Origin: UBA4408 sp002389785
GTDB lineage: Bacteria; Bacteroidota; Bacteroidia; UBA4408
Reading direction: 5' to 3'
DNA length: 64,000 nt
Assembly: GCA_035438985.1 (NCBI GenBank)
Contig: DAORJK010000015.1
Span: 23,693 to 87,692, forward strand
Shown here: positions 42,420-52,000 of the stretch, piece after piece
Layout of the letters: each line of letters starts with the position of its first letter
Position numbering within the stretch: position 1 is the first letter of the stretch
Position numbers and translations under genes: made by a program
The notes under the pieces: model-generated
Seen by the model: only the letters and a program-made list of their open reading frames with translations
Databases searched by the model: none
Told to the model about the DNA's origin: nothing

Positions 42420-42450
42420 CAAAAATAGAAAAATGTAAGCTTTCTCCAAA
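42420..42450 (-). promoter_or_regulatory. Promoter of tRNA-Ser (TTTG-N19-TATTTTTG)
   Basis: On the minus strand TTTG (42447-42450), 19 bases, exact TATTTTTG (42420-42427), giving a transcription start about 8 bases before the tRNA. The best promoter match in the window. Confidence 0.65.
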
Positions 42451-42621
42451 TTAATTCTTAAAAGCGCTGTCTTTAGCAATTAAATGCCCTATCGGCAGGT
42501 TTTGCTTATGGATAATTAGCGATCGAAACTCTAGTTAGGGCTTTCCAGCTACACTCCCCTATTAAAATAATAATGAAAATTACCTTGCTATTGGAGAGCT
42601 ACAAAAATCAGCTTGGAATAC

Positions 42622-42629
42622 TATATTTG
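42622..42629 (+). promoter_or_regulatory. -7 promoter box (TATATTTG) of the ABC importer operon
   Basis: Exact TAnnTTTG, 21 bases before the ATG of the binding-protein gene. No -33 TTG at 17-23 bases. Confidence 0.4.
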
Positions 42630-42650
42630 TGAAAATCATGCAGATCATTT

Positions 42651-44501
42651 ATGTACCGGAACTTACTTTATAAAGCGCTACTAGTGATAAGTACTACACT
42701 TTTGTTCGGGTGTACTACCTCAAGCGATAAAACAACGGCTGTTAAAGATGCTGAACTTAGCGACAATGAACAATACATCGCTAATTCAACAGCCACAGCC
42801 CTGCTACCTGATTGGCCTAAAAATAATTCCGTAGTTTTTCATTGCACCTCCTTGCCCGACGATATGCATCCAACCAATGGAAACTCATCAGGTCGTGCAT
42901 TTATTAATAATTATATACATTTAAAATTGTTGGCTTCCGACCTTATGCAACTAGGCATTCGTCCCGATTTAGTGAAGGCTATGCCCGAAATTTCGCCCGA
43001 TGAACTACAATTTACATTTGAATTAAGAAACGAACCACAGTGGGATAACGGTAAGCAAGTAAGTATGGAAGATGTGATTTTTACTTTTAAAGCCAACGTA
43101 TGCCCTTTAACAAATAACCCGGCTGCCAAGTCCTACTTGGTTAATATGAAAGACATTATCGCAGACGCGAATCAACCCGGTAAATTTACGCTGGTAATGA
43201 AAGAAAAATACGTTCAAAACCTCGTATTTTTAACAGAGATTCCAATTTTGCAACGTAGCTTCTATGACCCTAAAAACGTACTTGCTGCTTACAACTTTAG
43301 CGATTTTGCGAATCCTGAATTTAAACCGGAGTCAAAGGTTGAACTAGTAAAATGGGCAACTGAATTTAATGATGCCAAATTTGGCCATCAACCTGAAATG
43401 CTGAATGGTTTAGGTGCCTACCAAGTTGCAGCTTGGGAAAACGGACAAGCGATTGTACTTGCTAAAAAGAAAAACCACTGGACCGAAAAACTGGAACATA
43501 AAACTGCTTATGAAACTGCTTTCCCCGACAAAATAATTTTTAAACTCAACCAAGATGAAAATGCACAGATGCTTGAATTTAAAAACCAAACCATGGATGC
43601 TTCCACTTGGCTCGCAACTAAAACATTACTGAAGCTACAGGAAGATTCGAACTTTAACCGAAATTACCATTCACGATTTACCGATTCGTTTGATTATACC
43701 TACATGGGTTTTAATACTAAACCGGATGGCGTAAAACACAAAAAATATTTTACAGATAAAAAAGTTCGTAGAGCGATGGCTTACCTTACCCCGGTAGATC
43801 AGTTCATAGAACTTGTTTTTAAAGGCAAAGCCAAACGTATGGCTTCCAACATTGTTCCCACCAAAAAAGCAGAATACAATACTGCACTTCCACTTATACC
43901 TTTTGATGTAGAACAAGCGAAAAAATTACTGGATGAGGCAGGTTGGAAAGACAGTGATGGAGACAATATTCGAGATAAAATGATTGATGGAGAAAAAGTT
44001 CCCCTGAGTTTTGATTTAAATTTTATGTCGGGCCCACAATTTATTAAAGATGTTGTACTCATGATTAGTGAAGCTATGTACAAGGCCGGAGTAAAAGCCA
44101 ATCCCCGAGGCCTTGATTTTGCTGTATTTTATGAAAAGGCTCAAAAGCACGACTTTGATGCAATGCTCGGAGCTTGGAGCGGAAGCTGTTTTCCTGACGA
44201 TTTTACACAAACCTGGCACAGTAGTTCATGGAAATCGGAAGGAAGTAATTATACCGGATTTGGAACTAACGGCAGCGACGCTTTAATTGACTCCATAAAA
44301 ATTACCCTGAAGGATGAATTGCGCATTCCAATGGTAAAACGACTTCAGGCAATAATTTACGAAGAACAGCCTTATGTATTTTTATATTCGGCTCAACGAA
44401 AAAATGTAATTCACAAGCGGTTTGCTAATGCTAACATGTTTTTTGAACGTCCGGGAGTAATGCTCAACAATTTAAAATTAATTGAAGCGCACACACCTTA
44501 A
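42651..44501 (+). CDS. Peptide-type ABC transporter substrate-binding lipoprotein (SBP family 5)
   Basis: 616 residues. Lipoprotein signal with lipobox LFGC (Cys21), then the family 5 (DppA/OppA) fold: WDNGKQVSMEDVIFTFKANV (about 125-145), KKVRRAMAYLTPVDQFI, LPLIPFDVEQAKKLLDEAGW and the domain-closing FDAMLGAWSG. It binds oligopeptides or a similar ligand and feeds it to the two permeases encoded next. It is longer than the usual 530 residues, with extra loops. The ligand cannot be told. First gene of the operon. Confidence 0.88.
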   Translation: MYRNLLYKALLVISTTLLFGCTTSSDKTTAVKDAELSDNEQYIANSTATALLPDWPKNNSVVFHCTSLPDDMHPTNGNSSGRAFINNYIHLKLLASDLMQLGIRPDLVKAMPEISPDELQFTFELRNEPQWDNGKQVSMEDVIFTFKANVCPLTNNPAAKSYLVNMKDIIADANQPGKFTLVMKEKYVQNLVFLTEIPILQRSFYDPKNVLAAYNFSDFANPEFKPESKVELVKWATEFNDAKFGHQPEMLNGLGAYQVAAWENGQAIVLAKKKNHWTEKLEHKTAYETAFPDKIIFKLNQDENAQMLEFKNQTMDASTWLATKTLLKLQEDSNFNRNYHSRFTDSFDYTYMGFNTKPDGVKHKKYFTDKKVRRAMAYLTPVDQFIELVFKGKAKRMASNIVPTKKAEYNTALPLIPFDVEQAKKLLDEAGWKDSDGDNIRDKMIDGEKVPLSFDLNFMSGPQFIKDVVLMISEAMYKAGVKANPRGLDFAVFYEKAQKHDFDAMLGAWSGSCFPDDFTQTWHSSSWKSEGSNYTGFGTNGSDALIDSIKITLKDELRIPMVKRLQAIIYEEQPYVFLYSAQRKNVIHKRFANANMFFERPGVMLNNLKLIEAHTP

Positions 44502-44562
44502 TTTAGGAATACTTTAAAATCAAATCACAATTACCCTATCCTAGCTAGCATCATTAAACGGT

Positions 44563-46050
44563 ATGAAAAACTATTTTATCAAACGTGTATTGTTTTTTAT
44601 TCCAACCCTATTTATATTGACGTTGCTGGCTTTTATTATCACCATTAACTCGCCCGGAGATCCAATTGCCCGCATTGTATCAACGAGTTCACAAAATGAC
44701 GAACATCAGATAAACCAATACAATATTAGCGTTCAAGAAAAATTCTGGCGACAAAAACTCGGACTCAACTTACCACTTTTTTATGTTCAATTAAGTAGTT
44801 TGGCAGAACCCGACACCCTCTATAAATTAGCAGATTCAGGATCAAAAGAAAGTTTGCTGCGACTACTTAAACAAAGTGGTAACTGGAATTCAGTGGCAGC
44901 TTTTTATTTAAAAGTGTGTCAAGCCGAGAATGAATGGCAAAAATTTAGCTTGTCAATAAATTGGACAACTACCGAAGAACAAAACGCTGCGCAAGAAATA
45001 AACAATGCTTTTCATCAATTAAAAAATACTAGCCAAACACCGGCAATACAATTTCAATTTCAAGTACTTGAAAGCAATTTATCTTATTTACAAGCTCCGG
45101 GCTCACTTCAGCTCTTATTGAATGAAACACGCTCTTCATTTCAAAGTATTACGAACACTGCAACAACTTGGAAGAACTATCTACCTTGCCTTCATTTTTA
45201 TGCAAATAATCAATACCATCGTTGGATGTTTGGGGATGGAAACTGGTTAAATGGAAAGGGTAGTCAGTTTTCGAAAGGTATAATCAGAGGCGATTTTGGA
45301 ACTTCTTATTCGAGCAAAGATGCAGTTTCTAAAAAAATTTTTAACCGCATGGCTGTATCACTTTTTTTTGCCATCCTTTCAATACTCTTGGCTTATTTAA
45401 TAAGTATTCCAATCGCTTTAAAAGCAGCTACCAATCCACATTCATTCTTCGACCGAGCAAGTGCAGGTGTGCTTTTTATACTTTATTCATTGCCGGTATT
45501 TTTTGTAGCAACATTGCTTTTGATGATATTTTCAAACCATGATTTATTCAACTGGTTTCCTTCATCGGGCTTAGCACCTGCAGGCGGGATGCCTGAATCA
45601 CTCTCATTTATAGAATGGATTAAACTAAAAACTGCTTATATTCTTTTACCACTTATTTGTTATACCTACAGTTCAATCGCCTTTTTAAATCGTTCCATGC
45701 GTTCAGCACTTCTCGAAAATAAAAATCTTGATTATATGCGCACGGCAAGAGCTAAAGGACTTTCAGAAAAGAGCAGCATGTACAAGCATGCATTTAAAAA
45801 CGCATTGTTACCAATGATTACACTCTTCTCAACTATTTTTCCAATAGCGGTGGGAGGATCGGTGGTGATTGAAACCATTTTTACATTGCCGGGAATGGGA
45901 CTTGAAACTTACACAGCTTATCAAAACCAAGATTATCCGGTGCTGGTAGCTGTATTTACCCTCACCGGAATTTTAAGTTTAGTTGGGAGTTTACTGGGCG
46001 ATATACTGTATGCATTTGTTGATCCTCGTATTTCATTTACACTAAAGTAA
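44563..46050 (+). CDS. ABC transporter permease (DppB/OppB type) with large periplasmic insert
   Basis: 495 residues against about 310-340 for DppB. After the first helix (about 8-27) and the usual PGDP motif (NSPGDPIARI), a hydrophilic insert of about 180 residues (roughly 50-235) appears before GDFGTSYSSKDAV, where the standard protein resumes. Then five membrane helices and the EAA loop (LDYMRTARAKGLSEKSSMYK) that docks on the ATPase. The insert should lie in the periplasm, next to the binding protein. Second gene of the operon. Confidence 0.87.
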   Translation: MKNYFIKRVLFFIPTLFILTLLAFIITINSPGDPIARIVSTSSQNDEHQINQYNISVQEKFWRQKLGLNLPLFYVQLSSLAEPDTLYKLADSGSKESLLRLLKQSGNWNSVAAFYLKVCQAENEWQKFSLSINWTTTEEQNAAQEINNAFHQLKNTSQTPAIQFQFQVLESNLSYLQAPGSLQLLLNETRSSFQSITNTATTWKNYLPCLHFYANNQYHRWMFGDGNWLNGKGSQFSKGIIRGDFGTSYSSKDAVSKKIFNRMAVSLFFAILSILLAYLISIPIALKAATNPHSFFDRASAGVLFILYSLPVFFVATLLLMIFSNHDLFNWFPSSGLAPAGGMPESLSFIEWIKLKTAYILLPLICYTYSSIAFLNRSMRSALLENKNLDYMRTARAKGLSEKSSMYKHAFKNALLPMITLFSTIFPIAVGGSVVIETIFTLPGMGLETYTAYQNQDYPVLVAVFTLTGILSLVGSLLGDILYAFVDPRISFTLK

Positions 46051-46083
46051 CAGGAACAAAAAAAACACTTCGCTTCAACCATT

Positions 46084-47403
46084 ATGAATTTGATAGTTAG
46101 CTTATTTAAACAAGTAAGGAAACGCAGGAGCTTGCGTTGGGCTATGAATTGTTTGTGGTTATTACTTTTTATTGCAGTGCTTGCACCGCTGCTTGCAAAT
46201 GAAAAGCCTTTAATAATGAAATATAAAAATAACTGGTGCTTTCCGGCGGCATGGGACATGAACCCTTTTGCTTCAAAAAATCAGTATATTCTAAAAGACA
46301 AAAACGGGCTTATTACAAAACTGCAACCGGATGTGTGCGATTGGAAAAAACTTGAATATGAATTTGTGGTTTGGTGCTTCATTCCTTATTCGCCCGGCAA
46401 AAGTGATTATGCGAATGCCAATTTTAAAGCGCCAATGGAAGCACAAAAAAATAGTCAAGCTACTTCACTCCCACTTCGTTTTTGGCACTTTTTAGGAACC
46501 GGAGCAAGAGGTGAAGATATTTTAGCAGGCATGATCCACGGTTGCCGGATTTCGATGGGTATTGGCATTTTCTCAATGTGTATGGCTGCATGCATTGGTG
46601 TGCTTTTAGGAGCCTTGGCAGGATATTTTGGCGACGATACCTTTCAAATTAGTAAAGCAAGTGCGATTGGCATTATCCCTGGTTTGCTTCTTGGATTTTT
46701 TTATGGATTTACCTGCCGTAGTATTGAAATTCACGAAGCATTTTTAAGTAGCGCAACGCTAGGTTGGCTTCAATTATTGCTCAGTTGTTGCATATTCATT
46801 TTTGTTGTTGGAGTTTGTATTATTCTTTGCAAAACCATTGAAAAAACCGGAATTGGAACTAAAACCATTGCAATTCCACTCGATAGCTTTATTTCCCGCA
46901 GCATTGATTTACTAATATCCTTACCTGCTTTTATTGTACTTATAAGTTTGAGTGCCCTAACACAACCATCGGCACTAAATTTAATGTTACTGATAGCGCT
47001 TACTTCATGGACCGGAATAGCACGACTTACAAGAGCAGAATTTTTGCGCATTAAACAACTAGAGTATATTCAAGCGGCTAAATCCTTAGGGTATGGACAT
47101 AGAAGAATTTTACTTCAACACGGTTTGCGAAATGCCATTGCACCTGCCATAGTAGCAATTGCTTTTGGAATTGCAGGTTGTATTCTTGTTGAATCATCGC
47201 TTTCATTTTTAGGAATAGGTTTACCCATCGACACTGTTAGTTGGGGTTCAATGCTAAGTTTGGGTAGAACTCAATTTTCTGCTTGGTGGCTCAGTGTTTT
47301 TCCCGGTAGTGCGATTTTTTTATGTGTCATTTGTTTTAATTATTTAGGTGATGCTTTACGTGAATTACTCAACAATACTAGTATAACGGATGTATACAAT
47401 TGA
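46084..47403 (+). CDS. ABC transporter permease (DppC/OppC type) with inserts
   Basis: 439 residues against about 300 for DppC. Helix 1 (about 18-37), a longer periplasmic loop (about 40-145), then the family core GTGARGEDILAGMIHGCRIS. Between the first core helices and the EAA loop an additional segment with about two hydrophobic helices appears (roughly 195-262). The EAA motif is YIQAAKSLGYGHRRILLQHG and the end is FNYLGDALRELLN, as in DppC. No ATPase gene follows; ATPase subunits must be encoded elsewhere. Its 3' end overlaps the NUDIX gene by 14 bases. Confidence 0.86.
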   Translation: MNLIVSLFKQVRKRRSLRWAMNCLWLLLFIAVLAPLLANEKPLIMKYKNNWCFPAAWDMNPFASKNQYILKDKNGLITKLQPDVCDWKKLEYEFVVWCFIPYSPGKSDYANANFKAPMEAQKNSQATSLPLRFWHFLGTGARGEDILAGMIHGCRISMGIGIFSMCMAACIGVLLGALAGYFGDDTFQISKASAIGIIPGLLLGFFYGFTCRSIEIHEAFLSSATLGWLQLLLSCCIFIFVVGVCIILCKTIEKTGIGTKTIAIPLDSFISRSIDLLISLPAFIVLISLSALTQPSALNLMLLIALTSWTGIARLTRAEFLRIKQLEYIQAAKSLGYGHRRILLQHGLRNAIAPAIVAIAFGIAGCILVESSLSFLGIGLPIDTVSWGSMLSLGRTQFSAWWLSVFPGSAIFLCVICFNYLGDALRELLNNTSITDVYN

Positions 47404-47941
47404 AAACGAACGCGAAATTTTTAACGACATTTTTGTAGTTGAAGATGCCACCATACACTTTAAGAAAAGTCATTTCAGACGATTACGTATTAAGAAACAG
47501 GCAGCTGTAGCTGTATTGGTTTTGAACACCGATACAAATAAATTTATACTTACAAGCCAATTTCGCTATCCTATTGCAGAACAGCACCCGGAACCATTTC
47601 TTGAAATTTTAGCCGGTGTAATTGACGAGAATGAATTACCCGATGTAGCGGCCATTCGAGAAGCTGAAGAGGAAATTGGATACAAGATAAAGCCTTCCAA
47701 CTTACAATTTTTATACAGTTGCTATCCGACTCCCGGATATAGTAGCGAGCTTTTTTATCTCTATTTTGCTACTGTATCGGATGCTGATAAAGTATCAAAT
47801 GGAGGTGGTTTGCAAAGCGAACACGAAAATATTGAACTAGTAGAACTAGAAAAGGGAGACTTTTACAATCAATTAAAAGAAGGCAAATTAAAAGATGGAA
47901 AGACGTATTTAGCAGGCTTATATCACTTGCTGCGCAGCTAG
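47390..47941 (+). CDS. NUDIX hydrolase (ADP-sugar pyrophosphatase-like)
   Basis: 183 residues. A perfect Nudix box G-x5-E-x7-REAEEEIGY spans about residues 77-99 and binds the catalytic magnesium. The upstream LEILAGVIDENE and downstream CYPTPGYSSELFYLYF (the Pro about 16 residues after the box) are typical of ADP-ribose/ADP-sugar pyrophosphatases. The enzyme cleaves nucleoside diphosphate derivatives in the cytoplasm. It begins inside the last codons of the permease gene, so it is translationally coupled, and ends with a 4-base tail-to-tail overlap with the WD40 gene. Confidence 0.87.
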   Translation: MYTIENEREIFNDIFVVEDATIHFKKSHFRRLRIKKQAAVAVLVLNTDTNKFILTSQFRYPIAEQHPEPFLEILAGVIDENELPDVAAIREAEEEIGYKIKPSNLQFLYSCYPTPGYSSELFYLYFATVSDADKVSNGGGLQSEHENIELVELEKGDFYNQLKEGKLKDGKTYLAGLYHLLRS

Positions 47942-48864
47942 CTTACTACAGCGATATCCCAAACAATGATTGAACGGTCGTCGCCGCAACTAATTAATTG
48001 GTTATCGGATTGGCTCCAGAGAAGTTTATTTACAGAATTTACATGCCCTTCATTATTTTCTTTGCTGATGCGAAGCAGAAAATCAAAATTGCTAGCATTC
48101 CATAATTTTATTGTTTTGTCGCGACTACCGGTTGCAAAAATATTGAGCTGCGGATGAAACTCGATGGAATAGATTGCATAATTGTGTGCCGGAATAGAAA
48201 CAAGGCAATTAAACATAGCATCTGCATTTCTTTCCCATACTTTTAAATGAGCATCTTTACCTCCGCTAACCAATAGTTTTCCATTCGGATGAAATCGCAC
48301 AGCAGTGGTCGAAAATTGATGTGCTACAAAACTTTCCTTTTCTTCCAGATTGGCTAAATCAAAAATGCGTATTGTTCCATCTCCACAAGCAATAGCCAAT
48401 TCACTTTCATTGGGCGATAAGGATAGATCTCGAATTTTCTCTTGACAAATTTGTACCTGTTTCTTTACCTCTAAATTTTCGGCATCAATAAATGAAACAG
48501 AACCGTCGCCACTAGCAACAACTATTAAGTTATGCACAGTAGAATAAATTATATCAAATATAACAGAACGATGATGAATAAACTCTTTTACTACAGATTT
48601 AGTTTTCAGCGATAACATAACTAACCAGCCATTGCCGGCACCTGTAATTAATAAATCTTTATTCCTGATAAAACAAACAGCGTACAAGCTTTGAGGAAAC
48701 TGCAATGCAAAAACTGAATGTAATGGTTCATGCAAGGACCAATGTTGTAATTTTTTATCGCTACCACATGAAAAAAAATCAGTTTGTGTGGCTCCTAAAC
48801 ACAGCCCGTACAAAGCTCCTTCAACGCTTCCTGCTTGTATTATTTTAGTTGCTTTAACTTGCAT
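47938..48864 (-). CDS. WD40-repeat protein
   Basis: 308 residues made wholly of about six or seven WD40 units forming a beta-propeller. The clearest repeat ends are IRIFDLANLEE, LKVWERNADAMF, IKLWNASNFDFLL and IIVWDIAVVS, with GH/GS starts such as IFATGSRDKT. No signal peptide, so probably a cytoplasmic scaffold or binding platform; no partner can be read. The ATG at 48864 is used; an in-frame TTG at 48882 lies inside the promoter box. Its last codon overlaps the NUDIX gene on the other strand. Confidence 0.87.
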   Translation of the reverse strand: MQVKATKIIQAGSVEGALYGLCLGATQTDFFSCGSDKKLQHWSLHEPLHSVFALQFPQSLYAVCFIRNKDLLITGAGNGWLVMLSLKTKSVVKEFIHHRSVIFDIIYSTVHNLIVVASGDGSVSFIDAENLEVKKQVQICQEKIRDLSLSPNESELAIACGDGTIRIFDLANLEEKESFVAHQFSTTAVRFHPNGKLLVSGGKDAHLKVWERNADAMFNCLVSIPAHNYAIYSIEFHPQLNIFATGSRDKTIKLWNASNFDFLLRISKENNEGHVNSVNKLLWSQSDNQLISCGDDRSIIVWDIAVVS

Positions 48865-48879
48865 AGTAAATTTAGTTCG

Positions 48880-48908
48880 CAAAGCTATCCTTATTCCGTT
48901 GATTCAAA
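48880..48908 (-). promoter_or_regulatory. Promoter of the WD40 gene (TTTG-N17-TAGCTTTG)
   Basis: On the minus strand TTTG (48905-48908), 17 bases, exact TAGCTTTG (48880-48887), 16 bases before the ATG. Confidence 0.57.
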
Positions 48909-49024
48909 AAAAATATCCACTCATCGAGCAAAATTGTCAATTCAAAAATATTAACTAACAAAAAGATGTTTTAATACGTAAATTCCCAGCATATAATTGA
49001 TTACTAACTTAAATACCTCGTACT

Positions 49025-52000
49025 ATGAAAAACAACTACCGTTTTTTTATCTTCACTTTTTTTGTTTTGGGCTTATCGGCCAAAGCACAACTAAGTTTTA
49101 CTACCGCAGTTAAAACTTCAGTTAGTTCGCAGCCCTACTCCGTAGCAAAAGCTGATTTTAATGCTGACGGAAAAATGGATGTAGTGACGGCTAATTCAGG
49201 AAATGCCACTGTATCGGTTTTGTTGGGAAATGGAAATGGAACCTTTGTTGCCGCCAGCTCATTTTCAGTTGGAACACAACCTCAAAGTGTTGCTTGTGCT
49301 GATTTTACAAACGATGCCATACCGGATATAGTAACCGCCAATTTTTTGGCCAATACTATTACCTTGTTAGTTGGTACCGGTACAGGTAGTTTTAATGCAG
49401 GAGTTAGTTTTGCTTGTGGAAGCTCTCCCACTTTTATTGCAGTAGCAGATTTAAACACCGATGGAAATATGGACGTGGTTACTGTTAACAGTGTATCGAA
49501 TGATTGCTCTGTACTGTTAGGAACCGGAGCCGGAACATTTGCAGCTGCAGTGGCTTATAGCGCTGGTACCGGACCAACCTGTGTTACAATAGCTGATTTT
49601 AATGGTGATACTGACGACGATTTAGCAGTTGCTAATTTTAGTGGGGATAATCTTTCCATTTTACTTGGTACAGGTACAGGCACCTTTGGAGCAGCATCAA
49701 GTATAGCGGCACTGGATGGCCCTTATGCGATTGGTTCAGGTGATTTTAATGGTGATACCAATACTGACCTGGCAATCGTTCATGCCTTAGATCCTACTGT
49801 ATCAATTCGACTTGGAACAGGTGCCGGAACATTTGGCGCAGCTACTGATTTTACAATTGGTACAAGTGCTTCCGACATAGATATTGTTGATGCCAATGCA
49901 GATGGTTTTTTAGACATTGCCATAGCGAATTACAATAGCAACACACTCTCATTTTTAACTGGTACAGGAACAGGTAATTTCATTGTTCGACCCAGTTATT
50001 CAAGTAATGTAAATCCTATTTCGGTTATTTCAGCAGATTTTAATAGCGATGCCAAACAGGATTTTTTGGTTGCAGATTATGGAAGTAATTCAGTATCGTT
50101 GATGCTTGGATTAGGTAGTTCTAAATTTTCGGCAGCTGCAAATTTTAAAACTGATGCAGGGCCATTGGCTATAGGCAGTGGTGATTTTAATGGTGATGGA
50201 AAAGCGGACATTGTTACACCAAATTATACTAATTCAACTGTATCGGTATTGCTGGGCGATGCTAGCGGAGTATTTACCAGCAGTGGAAATTTCGCGGTTG
50301 GCTTAAATCCCTACTTTTCGACTATTGCTGATTTTAATGGTGATGGCGATCAAGATATTGCTGTTACCAATTCTTCTTCCACTACGGTTTCGATTTTGTT
50401 GGGTAATGGTGCCGGCTCCTTTGCAGCTGCTACTAATTTTACTTCAGGAAATGCACCTACCGGAATTGCCTCAGGTGATTTTGATGGAGATTTAGATCAA
50501 GATCTTGTAGTAGCGAATTTTTCAGACAACAATTTTGCTTTTTTAGCAGGAAATGGAGCCGGTTCGTTTGCTGCACCTGTAACCTTTGCATCGGCAGCAG
50601 GACCCAACAGTATTTGTAAAGCCGATTTTAATAATGATGGCGATCTTGATGTTGCGGTAGCTAATTATACCGCAGGTAATGTAACAGTGTATTTAGGAAA
50701 TGGACTTGGTTCTTTTTCTGCCGGAACTCCATTTTCGACCGGAAGTTTATCTTATGAAGTAGCTGCCGCTGATTTTAATTTGGATGGAAATTCAGATTTA
50801 GCGGTGGTAAATAATGGAGCTAATACAGTATCGGTATTGCTTGGAAATGGCGCAGGTTCCTTTGCTGCTAGTGTAAATTACGCTGTTGGTTCATTGCCCT
50901 ACAGCATTGCTTTGGGAGATTATGATTTAGATGGTTATATGGATATTGCTGCCGCAAATTCAAGTTCAAACAATGCCTCTGTGTTGGTAAATAATCAGGA
51001 TGGAACTTTTGCTGCTGCTGTAAATTACATGACAGGCATTGGTTCTTCAGGAATTGTTAGCGGCTTATTTAATGCAGATACTAAGACTGATTTGGCAGTG
51101 GTAAATTTCTCAAACGACGAATTTACCATCTTGCTCAATACCAGTATTAATTTTGTTACCACTCTAACTGTTGGTTCATGCGGTACAACGGTGACTTCAT
51201 TAAACGATGTTATCAATTGCAATCCGGTTAGTGGTGCTACCGATTATCGTTATCGTGTTATAAATGTTGGTTTAGGATTTAACTCAACTTTTACACGAAA
51301 TTCAGCAAGCACAGATTTCCGATTAAAATGGGCTCCGGGAGTACTATTTGGAAATACTTATCAAATAGCTGTTGCTTCCAAAGTTAACAATATCTGGTCC
51401 TCGTTTGGAACCCCTTGTAATGTTACTATTGGACCATTTCCTACCATACAATTGTTGCCCGGTAGCTGTGGTGCAATACTTGCGGATATGAATCTTCCTA
51501 TATATACAGATACAGTTTCAGGAGCAAATGATTATGAATACCGCATACAAAATGCTATTTTGGGTTACGATCACACCTGGACACGCAATCAGGCAAGCAA
51601 CGATTACCGTTTAAGTTGGGCATATTCACAACTGATTCAAGGTTTACAATATGGATTTACTTATTCTGTACAAGTACGGGCATTGGTTGGAAAAACGAAT
51701 TTGCTTCCAGGAGTATGGGGTAGTTTTGGTCCGGCATGCAACGTAACCTTGAGTGGCTTTCCACAAACACAATTAAATTTGGCTACTTGCAATTCCTTGC
51801 TAACTAATTTAACCGATCAGGTATTTACTATTCCTGTTTCTGGAGCTAAAGATTATGAATACCGTGTGAGTAATGCCGGTCAAGCCTTTACAAATACAGC
51901 GACACGAAACTCAAGTCTTACTGATTTTAGACTGAATTGGATACCTTCCATTTCGGGTAATGGTATACGCTATTCAACCACCTATGATGTAGAGGTGAGA

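Noticed and set aside
49097..51160. CRISPR array or DNA satellite in the regularly spaced repeats
   Set aside because: The periodicity (about 145 bases) is codon-based and diverged, and translates into FG-GAP units.
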